Assembly: GCA_900542675.1 (NCBI GenBank)
Contig: UQOT01000027.1
Span: forward strand, 1-22,795
Direction of reading: 5' to 3'
Source of the DNA: an uncultured Eubacteriales bacterium
GTDB taxonomy: Bacteria > Bacillota > Clostridia > Monoglobales > Monoglobaceae
DNA: 22,795 nt
Under the pieces are notes generated by a model. That model searched no databases, had not been told where the DNA came from, and saw only the letters and a program-made list of their open reading frames with translations. Made by a program: the position numbers and the translations under genes. This document shows, one piece after another, positions 1 to 8,215 of the stretch (positions are counted from its first letter, which is position 1; each line of letters opens with the position of its first letter).

Positions 1-674
1 ATCGTTAAGTATTTCCTCATAAATTTGAGAATAAACTCAAACATCTTCAGACTAGCTCGGGATGCTGAAAAGTTATTTTGAAACACCATCAATACTACTT
101 CATAAGGCAAACCCATTGAGGCAAAGGCGTACTTCATAGTCGTATCTAAAAATGCGGCAAAATTAACGTTAGGTCTTGAACTGTTATAAGCGTTAAGTTT
201 CTGCCCGCGCGGCATGTGCATGATAATACCGTTTGTCAAACGTCTTAACTGACTTACAATCTTACTAACAACGCCATCATCTTTAGGTGATGGAGAGGAA
301 GCCGGAATACCTGTTGCACGTTTATTAAAACCGCCAAGAGTACCATTTAACGGATTTAAACCGGTTGAAGTTTCATCCTGATCAATAGTAGCTACGAATT
401 TTGCATTAGTTGCAGCAGCTAGGGTTTCTGATTCAGTATATTCACCGATTTTGTCGAGTTTTTGCATAATCGCACCGATTATACTAAAGCCCCGCGTATT
501 TCCAATACGGATTTTATTACAATAAGCGAGCCAGGCAAAACGATTCCCGAACTCGTCATAAGCATCAATCCGGTGTTCCTTTCCGTCCTGATCTACTACA
601 TAATAAGCTATATGACGACCTGTAGCATCAACTTCAACGCCATTTTTAATTTTATTTTTATTTCGCCTTAAAAA
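1..674 (-). pseudogene. Phage portal protein (lambda type), 5'-truncated and cut by the window edge
   Basis: Read on the minus strand in one open frame of about 224 codons, this encodes the middle and C-terminal part of a lambda-family portal protein, the ring through which phage DNA enters the capsid. Recognisable stretches are NGVEVDATGRHIAYYV, GFSIIGAIMQKLDKIGEYT, ESETLAAATNAKFVA and LPYEVVLMVFQNNFSASRA; the last matches the family's conserved G-L-P-Y-E ... N-(Y/F)-S-(S/A)-(S/A)-R-A segment. The normal N-terminal part (roughly 150-250 residues in the family) is missing: the frame meets the stop codon of the topoisomerase gene at 677-675, and no good start or ribosome site precedes it. It is a prophage remnant or an assembly join; the sequence alone cannot tell which. 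The family call is from remembered motifs. Confidence 0.72.
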
Positions 675-2858
675 TCAGAATTTTGTCTGTTCAATACCCT
701 TATCTTCGTCCCTCACGGGAGGTCCTGCAGCGGGCAGAGTTTTAGCTCTAAATCTTTCGATATTTCTAAGCTCCGCCTTTTCAGCGGGAACGGCCGCCGC
801 TACAATGCTGCCCTTTTTAGACGTCATAATGCTTACGCCCTGTGTCGAGCGGGTCGTTTTAAGCGGAATTCTCGCGGTATTTACCGTAATTGCTCTCGCC
901 TTGTCCGAAAACAGTACGATGTCCCTCTCCTCCCCCGCAGCCAGATAAAACATATTAACAAGCGGCGACTTAACAGAAAATGCACTCGTAAGCTTCTTGC
1001 GGTTAGTTTTTGTCTCGTATGCTTTAAGCGGCACGCGGGCAACTTTTCCATTCTCAAAGCAGAATACAATATTACCGCCAAAATCGTCGGTCACAATCAT
1101 TCCCTTTATGTTGTCCTTATCCCCTATTTCAACAAGATTTGGTATGAACTCACCAAGCTGACTCGCCTTACAATCGGGCACATCGTACGCTTTTATCTTG
1201 TACACGTCGCCTGTGCTTGAAAAGAACAAGAGCTCACTGCTGTTTTGACCGTCTATCTCGGCAATAATTGAGTCATCCTCTTTCAGCCGCTGCTCTCCGC
1301 TGGAGCGCAGTGAAACAAGCGATATTTTCTTAAGATACCCCTCATAGGTTCTGAAAAACTTCACTCCGTAATTTACTATCTCATCCTCTGGCGCAGCCCC
1401 AACAACCTCATCTGCGCTTATTAACGTCGTTTTTCTGTCGCTGCCGTATTTCTTTGAAACCTGCTTTAATTGCTTTTCAATAATCTTGTTTATCTTCGCC
1501 TTGCTCTTTACCGTCGCTTCTAATTTTTCAAGCTCACTCTTTAAATCCTCAATTTCCGCCGTTCGCTTTAAAATATAATCCTTATTTAAATTGCGCAGCT
1601 TGATTTCCGCGACGAACTCAGCCTGCTCCTTTGTTATATCAAAACCCTTCATAAGGTTCGGTACAACCAAGCTGTCCTCCTCTGTCCCGCGCACAATCTT
1701 TATCGCTTTGTCGATATCGAGCAGGATTTTACTGAGACCTTCCAAAAGATGCAGTTTTTCACTCTTTTTGTTTATATCAAACAAAGTCGCACGCTTTATA
1801 CAACTGCGTCTGAATCTCAGCCACTCACAAAGTATATCCGAAACGCCGAGCACCATAGGCGACCCCTCAACAAGAATGTTAAAGTTGCAGCCAAAGCTGT
1901 CCTGAAGCGTCGTCTGCTTAAAGAGCTTCGCCATAAGCTTGTCCGGGTCGGTGCCGCGCTTTAAGTCAATCGTAATTTTAAGACCTTTAAGGTCGGTCTC
2001 ATCACGTATATCAGATATCTCACGGATTTTATTCGCTTTGACCAAATCAACGATTTTGTCAATTATTACCTCAACGTTTGTAGTATACGGTATCTCATAT
2101 ATGTCGATACAATTCTGCTTTTTATCATAATTATATTTTGCCCTGATTTTCATCGAGCCTCGACCTGTACGGTAAATCTCCTTAATCTCCGCCTTATCAT
2201 AGAGCAGCTCTCCGCCGGTCGGAAAGTCGGGCGCAGGCATAATTTCCGTAATATCCGCCTCTGGGTCGTGCATAACCGCAATTGCTGCATCGCACAGCTC
2301 ACGCAGATTAAAACTGCAAATATTAGATGCCATACCGACAGCAATACCCATATTCGGATTTGCGAGAATATTCGGGAAGGTTGTTGGCAGCAGCGTAGGC
2401 TCCTTCATTGTACCGTCGTAGTTATCGACAAAGTCAATCGTATCCTTGTCCATATCGCAAAAGATTTCACTGCACACCTTTGCGAGCTTTACCTCGGTAT
2501 ATCTCGCCGCAGCGTACGCCATATCGCGCGAGTATACGCGTCCGAAGTTACCCTTCGACTGCACAAGCGGCAAAAGCAGCGCGCCGTTACCCTCGGTAAG
2601 ACGCACCATAGTCTCATAAATTGCCGCGTCACCGTGAGGGTTTAACTTCATCGTCTGACCGACAACGTTAGCCGACTTAGTAAGATTTCCGTTTAGCAGT
2701 CCCATTTTATACATCGTATAAAGCAGTTTTCTGTGTGACGGCTTGAGACCGTCAATCTCGGGGATAGCACGGGAAATAATTACGCTCATCGCATACGGCA
2801 TAAAATTCTCTTCAAGCGTATCCGTAATCTGTTGTTCCTGTATAATCGGTTTCTTCAT
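675..2858 (-). CDS. Type IIA DNA topoisomerase subunit A (GyrA/ParC-like paralogue)
   Basis: This 727-residue protein is the DNA-breaking and rejoining subunit of a type IIA topoisomerase, working with the B subunit encoded just upstream to change DNA supercoiling or separate daughter chromosomes. The catalytic tyrosine is Y120 in AAARYTEVKL. The helix that binds quinolones reads HGDAAIYETMVRL (75-87), with Ala78 where E. coli GyrA has Ser83 and Glu82 where it has Asp87. A coiled-coil segment lies around 440-490. The C-terminal part is shorter than a full GyrA beta-pinwheel, and there is no clear GyrA box. The start ATG follows a GAGGAAG site. It lies 47 bases after the B gene in the same operon. 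Whether it is gyrase, topoisomerase IV or a third Clostridial pair cannot be decided here, so no symbol is given. Confidence 0.93.
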   Translation of the reverse strand: MKKPIIQEQQITDTLEENFMPYAMSVIISRAIPEIDGLKPSHRKLLYTMYKMGLLNGNLTKSANVVGQTMKLNPHGDAAIYETMVRLTEGNGALLLPLVQSKGNFGRVYSRDMAYAAARYTEVKLAKVCSEIFCDMDKDTIDFVDNYDGTMKEPTLLPTTFPNILANPNMGIAVGMASNICSFNLRELCDAAIAVMHDPEADITEIMPAPDFPTGGELLYDKAEIKEIYRTGRGSMKIRAKYNYDKKQNCIDIYEIPYTTNVEVIIDKIVDLVKANKIREISDIRDETDLKGLKITIDLKRGTDPDKLMAKLFKQTTLQDSFGCNFNILVEGSPMVLGVSDILCEWLRFRRSCIKRATLFDINKKSEKLHLLEGLSKILLDIDKAIKIVRGTEEDSLVVPNLMKGFDITKEQAEFVAEIKLRNLNKDYILKRTAEIEDLKSELEKLEATVKSKAKINKIIEKQLKQVSKKYGSDRKTTLISADEVVGAAPEDEIVNYGVKFFRTYEGYLKKISLVSLRSSGEQRLKEDDSIIAEIDGQNSSELLFFSSTGDVYKIKAYDVPDCKASQLGEFIPNLVEIGDKDNIKGMIVTDDFGGNIVFCFENGKVARVPLKAYETKTNRKKLTSAFSVKSPLVNMFYLAAGEERDIVLFSDKARAITVNTARIPLKTTRSTQGVSIMTSKKGSIVAAAVPAEKAELRNIERFRAKTLPAAGPPVRDEDKGIEQTKF

Positions 2859-2905
2859 AAAATTTCTTCCTCTTTACTTTATGTGCGCCGAAAAAGCGCT
2901 CCGTT

Positions 2906-4885
2906 TTACATCAAATCGGCCATTTCAATATATTTGTGACCGTCGTTTGCAATATGTTCCTTTCTGCCATTCAAATTATCGCCGAGAAGCAAATCAAAAA
3001 CCTGTCTTGTCTTTTCGGCATCTTCAGGCATAACCTTAATTAACCTTCTCGTCTCGGGATTCATCGTTGTGCGCCACATCATATCGGGCTGATTTTCACC
3101 GAGTCCTTTACTGCGCTGAATTGTGTATTTCTTTTCGCCGATTTTGCTTATGATATCGGCTTTTTCCTGCTCATTAAAGGCAAAATATGTGTTCTTTCCC
3201 GAGTTTATCTCATAGAGCGGCGACTCCGCAATATATACGTATCCCTTATCAATAAGGGTCGGAACAAGCCGATAAAGCATAGTTAAAAGCTCCGTCCTGA
3301 TATGATATCCGTCAACGTCCGCATCTGTACAGATTATAATTTTGTTCCAGCGCAAATTATTTATGTCAAACGAATTTAAGTTCTTGTTATGCTTTGTATT
3401 TATCTCTACACCGCATCCGAGCACACGCAATAAGTCAACAATTACGTCGCTGCTGAAAATTCTGTTATATTCTGCCTTTAAGCAGTTAAGGATTTTACCG
3501 CGTATCGGAATAATAGCCTGAAACTCGCTGTCACGCCCGAGTTTGCAGGCGCCGAGCGCAGAATCACCCTCCACAATATATACCTCTCGGCGTGTAACGT
3601 CCTTACTGCGGCAGTCAACAAACTTCTTCACGCGGTTTGCAACATCAAGATTACCGCCGAGCTTTTTCTTAACGTTAACGCGCGTCTTTTCGGCCGTTTC
3701 GCGGCTGCGCTTGTTAACAAGCGCCTGATTTGATATCTTATCCGCATCAACCTTATTTTCAATAAAGTATATTCCGAGTTGCTCACGCAGGAACTCTGTC
3801 ATAGCATCCTGAATAAACTTGTTGTTTATCGCCTTTTTTGTCTGATTTTCATAACTCGTCATAGTGGAATACGAGTTTGACACAAGAACAAGACTGTCCT
3901 GAACATCAGAATACTGTATTTTGCTCTCGCTCTTGTTGTACTTGTTATTGTCCTTTAAGTATCTGTCAATCGCGTACACAAACGCGTTGCGCACCGCCTT
4001 ATCCGGCGAGCCGCCATACTCCAAAAAGCTCGAATTGTGATAATACTCGGTTGTGCTGAACTCATTGTCAAAGCAAAACGCAAAGCTCATTTTAAGCTTG
4101 TATTCAGGCAAATCATCTCTATCGCGACCCTGACGCTCCGCCTCAATATAATGAACGGATGAAAACTCCTTACCGTCCGTAAGCTCTTTGACATAATCGA
4201 CAATTCCGTTTTCATAGTAAAATTCTTCAGTCTCAAACTCACCACGCTTTATTTCTGTCTTTAATATGAACTTGATGCCCGAGTTTACAACCGCTTGCTT
4301 TTTGAGCACGTCCCTATAATACTCAACCGGAATATTTATGTCGGTGAACACCTTTATATCAGGCCTCCAACGAATTTTCGAGCCGGTATGACGATGACGG
4401 AATTCGGTCTTTTTAAGTCCGCCGACATTCTTGCCCTTTTCGAAATGCAGCTCGTACTTAAAACCATCGCGCAGGATTACCGCATCCATATACTCCGAAC
4501 TATACTGTGTCGCACAGGTACCGAGACCGTTAAGTCCTAAGCTGTACTCATAGTCACCGCCGGAATTGTTCTTGTACTTACCGCCGGCGTATAATTCACA
4601 AAACACCAACTCCCAGTTATACTTTTTCTCGCGCTCGTTATAGTCGACGGGGATGCCTCGGCCAAAGTCCTCAACTTCGATAGAATTATCAATAAATCTT
4701 GTTATAATTATCTCATTGCCAAATCCCTCACGCGCCTCATCGATGGAGTTCGACAAAATCTCGAACATCGAGTGTTCACAACCTTCAATCCCCTTCGAAC
4801 CGAACATAACCTCAGGTCTTTTTCTTACTCTGTCAGCACCTTTAAGCTGAGTTATACTTTCATTACCGTATTTCTTCGCACACAT
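2906..4885 (-). CDS. Type IIA DNA topoisomerase subunit B (GyrB/ParE-like, ATPase)
   Basis: This 659-residue ATPase subunit partners the downstream A subunit. From N to C it has a GHKL ATPase domain (E42, N46 and D49 in FEILSNSIDEA; the GRGIP loop at 75-79; LGLNGLG at 117-122), a transducer domain, and a TOPRIM domain with EGDSA at 439-443 and DADVD at 521-525 for metal binding. The glycine-rich segments deviate from ordinary GyrB: LGLNGLG replaces the usual GGLHGVG, and ALGACK replaces AGGSAK, marking a divergent paralogue. The frame is open further upstream, but I chose the ATG at 4885 because a GGAGG site lies just before it and the usual N-terminus (YGNESITQLKG..RVRKRPEVMFGS) begins there. 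The stop codon of the preceding membrane-protein gene is one base before this ATG, which implies translational coupling. Confidence 0.93.
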   Translation of the reverse strand: MCAKKYGNESITQLKGADRVRKRPEVMFGSKGIEGCEHSMFEILSNSIDEAREGFGNEIIITRFIDNSIEVEDFGRGIPVDYNEREKKYNWELVFCELYAGGKYKNNSGGDYEYSLGLNGLGTCATQYSSEYMDAVILRDGFKYELHFEKGKNVGGLKKTEFRHRHTGSKIRWRPDIKVFTDINIPVEYYRDVLKKQAVVNSGIKFILKTEIKRGEFETEEFYYENGIVDYVKELTDGKEFSSVHYIEAERQGRDRDDLPEYKLKMSFAFCFDNEFSTTEYYHNSSFLEYGGSPDKAVRNAFVYAIDRYLKDNNKYNKSESKIQYSDVQDSLVLVSNSYSTMTSYENQTKKAINNKFIQDAMTEFLREQLGIYFIENKVDADKISNQALVNKRSRETAEKTRVNVKKKLGGNLDVANRVKKFVDCRSKDVTRREVYIVEGDSALGACKLGRDSEFQAIIPIRGKILNCLKAEYNRIFSSDVIVDLLRVLGCGVEINTKHNKNLNSFDINNLRWNKIIICTDADVDGYHIRTELLTMLYRLVPTLIDKGYVYIAESPLYEINSGKNTYFAFNEQEKADIISKIGEKKYTIQRSKGLGENQPDMMWRTTMNPETRRLIKVMPEDAEKTRQVFDLLLGDNLNGRKEHIANDGHKYIEMADLM

Positions 4886-4886
4886 C

Positions 4887-5513
4887 TTAATCCCTCCGGT
4901 TTTCACGAATTCCTTCAAAGACAGTCGCCGCATTGTTATGCTCCAACCTCTTGTTCGAGTCGTTTTCCTCTCTCGGATATAAGGTTCTGCGCAGAACATA
5001 CAGCGTATCGTCCGGATATCCGATTATCTCCTTCAGCTCCGGTCTGTCCGCCATATTAAATTCTTCTTCAAAACACTCTGCGTTATCGCCGCTCATAAGC
5101 ATATCGCGGTATGCGCGGTCACAGATAAACAGCATAGTATCACTGCTTTCAAGCTCACTCATAAGCCGCGTCTCTGCGGCAACGTAATCATCGCCGCCCA
5201 TATCTATAACCGCCTGTATAGGCGTTAATGATATTATAATCCTGCCATCATCGTTTATATCCGTCGCGTACTGTGCAAGCTCACTTTTAAGCTTATCCAC
5301 ACTCTCCTCGGATATACCGCTCTCGGAATAATACCCGACAACCAAATCATAAGACGGCATAGCCGTAATTTCATATATAGTAATGGCTATAACGATAACC
5401 GCCGCTACCGCCGAAATAACCCACCACTTTTTGTAATACCAAAAATTGCTGAGCCGCTCCTTAAACGGAAGCTCCTTAGTCATTTTCTTAGCCTCTCTCG
5501 CATCTTTGTCCAT
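4887..5513 (-). CDS. Single-pass membrane protein of unknown function
   Basis: This 208-residue protein starts at the ATG at 5513, preceded by a GAGGTGG site, not at the longer in-frame start. A short charged cytoplasmic stretch (KDAREAKKMTKELPFKERL) is followed by one hydrophobic helix at about residues 32-51 (WWVISAVAAVIVIAITIYEI). An acidic, presumably extracytoplasmic, domain follows. I recognise no catalytic motif or named family. It is the first gene of the operon with the two topoisomerase subunits, and its TAA lies one base before the next gene's ATG. Its placement suggests co-expression, but gives no evidence of a shared function. Confidence 0.8.
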   Translation of the reverse strand: MDKDAREAKKMTKELPFKERLSNFWYYKKWWVISAVAAVIVIAITIYEITAMPSYDLVVGYYSESGISEESVDKLKSELAQYATDINDDGRIIISLTPIQAVIDMGGDDYVAAETRLMSELESSDTMLFICDRAYRDMLMSGDNAECFEEEFNMADRPELKEIIGYPDDTLYVLRRTLYPREENDSNKRLEHNNAATVFEGIRENRRD

Positions 5514-5562
5514 ATGTGCCACCTCACACAAATAATCTAAATCTAAAAAAACCATATTTTTT

Positions 5563-5591
5563 ATTGTATCATATTCACATACGAAAATCAA
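5563..5591 (-). promoter_or_regulatory. Sigma-A promoter of the membrane protein-topoisomerase operon
   Basis: On the minus strand a TTGATT -35 box (5591-5586) and a TACAAT -10 box (5568-5563) are separated by 17 bases, 50 bases upstream of the ATG at 5513. It overlaps the end of the degraded GGDEF frame. Confidence 0.6.
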
Positions 5592-5872
5592 GCTTTTTGC
5601 ATCAGATTAACTTGCGTATTTTGTCTTCTCTCCTCATTTCTTTCCGGCTTATCCGCATACATACGCTCGTCTGCAATATACATCAGCCCTTGATAATCTT
5701 CGGATTCGATCGGATATACAGCCATACCCACAGAGAATTTTATAAGAATCTCCGTCAAAGCGTCAAGCTCCATATCATCCTTAGCATAATACAACTCGAC
5801 AGCATTCCCGCTGTCATATTCTCGAATGATACTACACGGCATATATATACGTCTTGTATTTTTGAAAAACAA
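5588..5872 (-). pseudogene. Remnant of a GGDEF (diguanylate cyclase) domain, C-terminal end
   Basis: The frame encodes about 94 residues ending in FSVGMAVYPIESEDYQGLMYIADERMYADK. This matches the end of GGDEF domains (S-(I/V)-G-(V/M)-A-V-Y-P ... AD..MY..K). The GGDEF signature that should lie about 40-60 residues upstream is absent, and the frame can be entered only through a TTG at 5872 with no ribosome site. No upstream frame on this strand restores the missing part. I take it as a broken gene with no cyclase activity. Confidence 0.6.
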
Positions 5873-6076
5873 GCACAGGGTTAATAGTGAAAAAAGGTAC
5901 TTTTGGACGGAGATACCAAATCTATTTACATCAATGATGAGGGAAATTCAAGAGAAGATGTGAATTTTGATTCTCAGGGATATGAAAAATCAGACAAGGG
6001 CATTTATTAATCAAGGTTCTCTCACAATTAAGCAACCAAACAAAGCACAACAAGTAATTACGACAGGAGGTACATT

Positions 6077-6243
6077 ATGTATTTAAAAATCAAAAACGAT
6101 AAGGTATTAACCTCAAAGTAATTGGTAGACAGGCTTACTGTACTATCTTCTCCGCTGTTGTATGTGAGGCAGTACAGGAGATAATGAACGCACTCAGAGC
6201 TAAGGCTCCTTCGTTTACAAGCGAAGTAATTGTAGGCGTATAA
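6077..6243 (+). pseudogene. Small gene (about 55 residues) broken by a one-base frameshift
   Basis: An AGGAGG site sits 6 bases before the ATG at 6077, but the frame MYLKIKNDKVLTSK stops at 6119-6121. Shifting one base restores a second open stretch, KVIGRQAYCTIFSAVVCEAV and onward to EVIVGV, ending at a TAA at 6241-6243. The total of 167 bases is one short of a multiple of three, consistent with a single-base deletion. A rho-independent terminator follows 7 bases later, so this was once a complete small transcription unit. I do not recognise the family. Confidence 0.45.
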
Positions 6244-6250
6244 AGTTTAG

Positions 6251-6285
6251 GCGAGTTTGTCGAAAGACAGCTCGCTTTCTTTTTC
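6251..6285 (+). terminator. Rho-independent terminator of the small plus-strand gene
   Basis: The stem GCGAG ... CTCGC is extended by TTGTC/GACAG with one bulge and closed by a GAAA tetraloop. It is followed by TTTCTTTTT. Confidence 0.75.
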
Positions 6286-6313
6286 TGCTTATCAAATGCG
6301 GGTTTTATACATA

Positions 6314-6353
6314 TAAAAAGAAAAGGCAGACCGGTGATTAAACCAATCTGCCT
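6314..6353 (-). terminator. Rho-independent terminator, probably the original end of the lysS transcript
   Basis: On the minus strand AGGCAGA pairs with TCTGCCT, with an inner GGT/ACC, followed by TTTTCTTTTT. It lies about 120 bases downstream of the displaced lysS 3' end and would have ended the lysS message before the element inserted. Confidence 0.75.
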
Positions 6354-6473
6354 AATTCCATATAATGTGGTTAAATGCTTACGTCCAATGTCATACCAAC
6401 CCTTTTCTCATTTGTCGTAAAAGTGTCGTAAAACAATCTATTTTAATGATATAATATATTGTGGCACAACGCT

Positions 6474-6503
6474 TTACTGTTCAATCGGTTTCATTGTGGG
6501 GAT
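6474..6503 (-). other. Displaced chromosomal 3' end of lysS (attachment site at the int end)
   Basis: In the minus-strand frame these 10 codons read IPTMKPIEQ and stop, almost the same as the C-terminus of the present lysS (FPTMKPIDK and stop at 16927). Bases 6484-6502 match 16937-16955 with one difference in 19, and 13 bases (TTCATTGTGGGGA) are identical. A stranded lysS tail of this kind is what is expected when an element integrates into the 3' end of a gene and supplies a replacement end. Confidence 0.87.
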
Positions 6504-6605
6504 GTGGATTGTTGATTATACATAAGGTGTTATAACTCCTTAAATCTCCACAGATAAGCGCATCTTTTTAACTTCTCATTTTATAATTTCTTATAAATTT
6601 TTATG

Positions 6606-6645
6606 TTTTACCCATCAAAATGGTTAAAATAATGGGTACAAATTT
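6606..6645. repeat. Candidate integrase arm-binding repeats, int end
   Basis: TTTTACCCAT at 6606-6615 and AATGGGTACAAATTT at 6631-6645 are oppositely oriented copies of a motif that recurs at the other end of the element (16866-16890, AATGGGTAAAAT then TGTGGGTAAATTT). Paired end repeats just inside the attachment cores are typical of tyrosine-integrase arm sites. This assignment is inferred. Confidence 0.45.
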
Positions 6646-6646
6646 G

Positions 6647-7915
6647 CTAACTGATTTTGATTTTTCCTTCAAGATTAGCAAAGCTTTTAATTTTCTTTTC
6701 CTTTGACGCTTCATTGTAGATATTCATCGTTGTTGATATATCGGCGTGTCCCATGATTTCCTGAATAATTTTTAAATTTGTTTCATTCTCACAAAAGCGG
6801 GTACAAAAGGTATGTCTGAGATTATGCACCGAAAAATGCGGCAATAGCTCCGGCTCTCTTTGCTCTTTGTTTGCCTGTATTGTTTCCTCTTGGTTATAAT
6901 CCCTGCTGATACGCTCTATCGCTCTGTTGATGGAATGAGCATTAAGACATTCACCAAACCTATTTTTAAAAATTAAACCGCTGTATCCGTCAATTACTGT
7001 TTGATTAAAGCCTGTCTGCATTTGAGTTACTCTCTCTTGCAGTAATGCTTTTTTGACTTCTGAGAGCATTGGAATTATTCTGATACCTGCCTTTGATTTT
7101 GGCGTGGTAATGTGGTACTCACATTTTCCGTTACCATGTTGTCAATAAATCAAATTGTGGTTAATTGAAATTATATTTTCGTTAAAATCACAATCTTCCC
7201 ATCGTAAACCGACAATTTCACCAACTCGACAGCCTGTTCCAAGTAAAACAGTAAATACCGTCAACCAATGCTGATATTTCCGGTTGTTTGAAATATAACT
7301 GATAAAAGCCGTCTGCTGATTTTCCGTCAATGCGTGTCTTTTCGGCTTTTCCCAATCGTGACTCTTTTTTATTTCCACCATAACTCCGTCTGTCGGATTT
7401 ATGCGAATTAGTCCATCACGAACAGCGGTTGTAAAAATCGGATGCAGAATTGTATGTATAATTTCCATACTGTTCGGTTTAAATCCAATGTCCTTTATAA
7501 GATGAATATAGAATCTTTTAATATCACTGTATCTTATGGACGCAATATCTTTATATCCTAAATCCTCATACACGTATTTTTTATACATATACTTATAATT
7601 TGTCCTTGTCGATTGCTTGAGTTCATACTTACTTTCAATATATGTATCAAAAAAGTTATTAAGTGTTGTCTTATATGCGGAAAAAGTATTCAAACCATCT
7701 TCTAAATCCCGCCTGATTTCTTTTTCAAGCTCACGCAATGATTTTAACATCTTTTTGCCAACCGGCATTTTATCCGTTTCGACAAGCCTCCAGCTATAAA
7801 CGCTATGAGTGTCGCCTTTTATATCTTTATAACGATATTAGTATCTACCGTCCTCTCTTTGACGTTCTCCCTGACGAAGGATTCTGCCTTTATTATCTCG
7901 TTTTTTATCTGACAT
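6647..7915 (-). pseudogene. int: Tyrosine integrase (Tn916-type), interrupted by two in-frame stop codons
   Basis: A single frame of 422 codons runs from ATG 7915 (AAGGAG site 5 bases upstream) to TAG at 6647. It carries an N-terminal AP2-like arm-binding region, a core-binding domain (NTFSAYKTTLNNFFDTYIES onward) and a catalytic domain with R230 (GTGCRVGEI), H364 and R367 (HNLRHTF), H390 (GHADISTT) and Y400. The frame is kept throughout, but codon 26 is TAA (7840-7838) and codon 258 is TGA (7144-7142). The first falls in DGRY-stop-YRYKD, the second in HNLIY-stop-QHGNG. Both are nonsense changes, not frameshifts. Fragments could start at the ATGs at 7768 and 7069, but no single product would hold all catalytic residues plus the DNA-binding arm. 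Stop-codon recoding is unlikely because the neighbours use TAA, TGA and TAG as normal stops. Confidence 0.9.
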
Positions 7916-7952
7916 AGTGACTCCTTTCTAAAAAAAAACCACTATATGACAT

Positions 7953-8201
7953 TCATAGTATAACATAAGCAGGCTCTTTTTTCAAGTAAATATTAAATTG
8001 CGTTGATTTTGTCGATATAGTTTTCAAATTTTTGCGTTTAATCTGCGGTCTGTTTCCGTTCCATAGTATAAAATCTGCGTCTTGATTTTCACTGATGATT
8101 TTTCTCAGCTTGTTTTCACCTATTCGGAAATAAACTGCCGCTTCCTCTACTGAAAGCGTATATCGTTCACAAATTGCAATTTTCAGCTTGTTGTCTGACA
8201 T
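7953..8201 (-). CDS. xis: Excisionase, Tn916 Xis-like
   Basis: This 82-residue basic protein has a winged-helix/MerR-like motif near its N-terminus (YTLSVEEAAVYFRIGENKLRKII, about residues 14-36) and a basic tail. That is the usual form of excisionases that bend attachment-site DNA and steer the integrase towards excision. The start at ATG 8201 is preferred over the GTG at 8210 because AGGAAG lies 8 bases before the ATG. It lies 14 bases after tcpA and just before int, the normal position in Tn916-type elements. Confidence 0.8.
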   Translation of the reverse strand: MSDNKLKIAICERYTLSVEEAAVYFRIGENKLRKIISENQDADFILWNGNRPQIKRKNLKTISTKSTQFNIYLKKEPAYVIL

Positions 8202-8215
8202 TTGACGCACTTCCT

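Larger units (their letters stand above)
5873..6473. other. Gap without an intact gene: decayed reading frames and facing terminators
   Basis: Plus-strand fragments dominate. An open frame at 5891-6010 (KKVLLDGDTKSIYINDEGN and onward to a TAA) has no start or ribosome site. It is followed by a frame reading QGSLTIKQPNKAQQVITTGG. Next come the small broken gene at 6077-6243 and its terminator. Opposing it is a minus-strand terminator. A tandem pair of 11-mers (TGTCGTAAAAG/C, 6413-6434) lies before the displaced lysS end. This looks like old insertion debris downstream of the ancestral lysS. Confidence 0.5.

Noticed and set aside
462..671. Plus-strand open frame of 69 codons
   Set aside because: It lies opposite the portal-like frame, has low-complexity composition and no good ribosome site.
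4886..4999. Longer N-terminus for the topoisomerase B subunit
   Set aside because: The extra 38 residues overlap the membrane-protein gene, lack a ribosome site and do not resemble GyrB; GGAGG precedes the inner ATG.
6413..6434. Tandem TGTCGTAAAAG/C as a CRISPR or iteron array
   Set aside because: There are only two 11-base units and no spacers or cas genes. A minus-strand reading (CFTTLLRQMRKGLV) might be the tail of an older integrase, but it is too short to support.
6647..7915. Stop-codon recoding in the integrase
   Set aside because: Two different stops (TAA and TGA) would both have to be recoded, yet neighbouring genes end normally at TAA, TGA and TAG and have no internal stops. Nonsense mutation is simpler.
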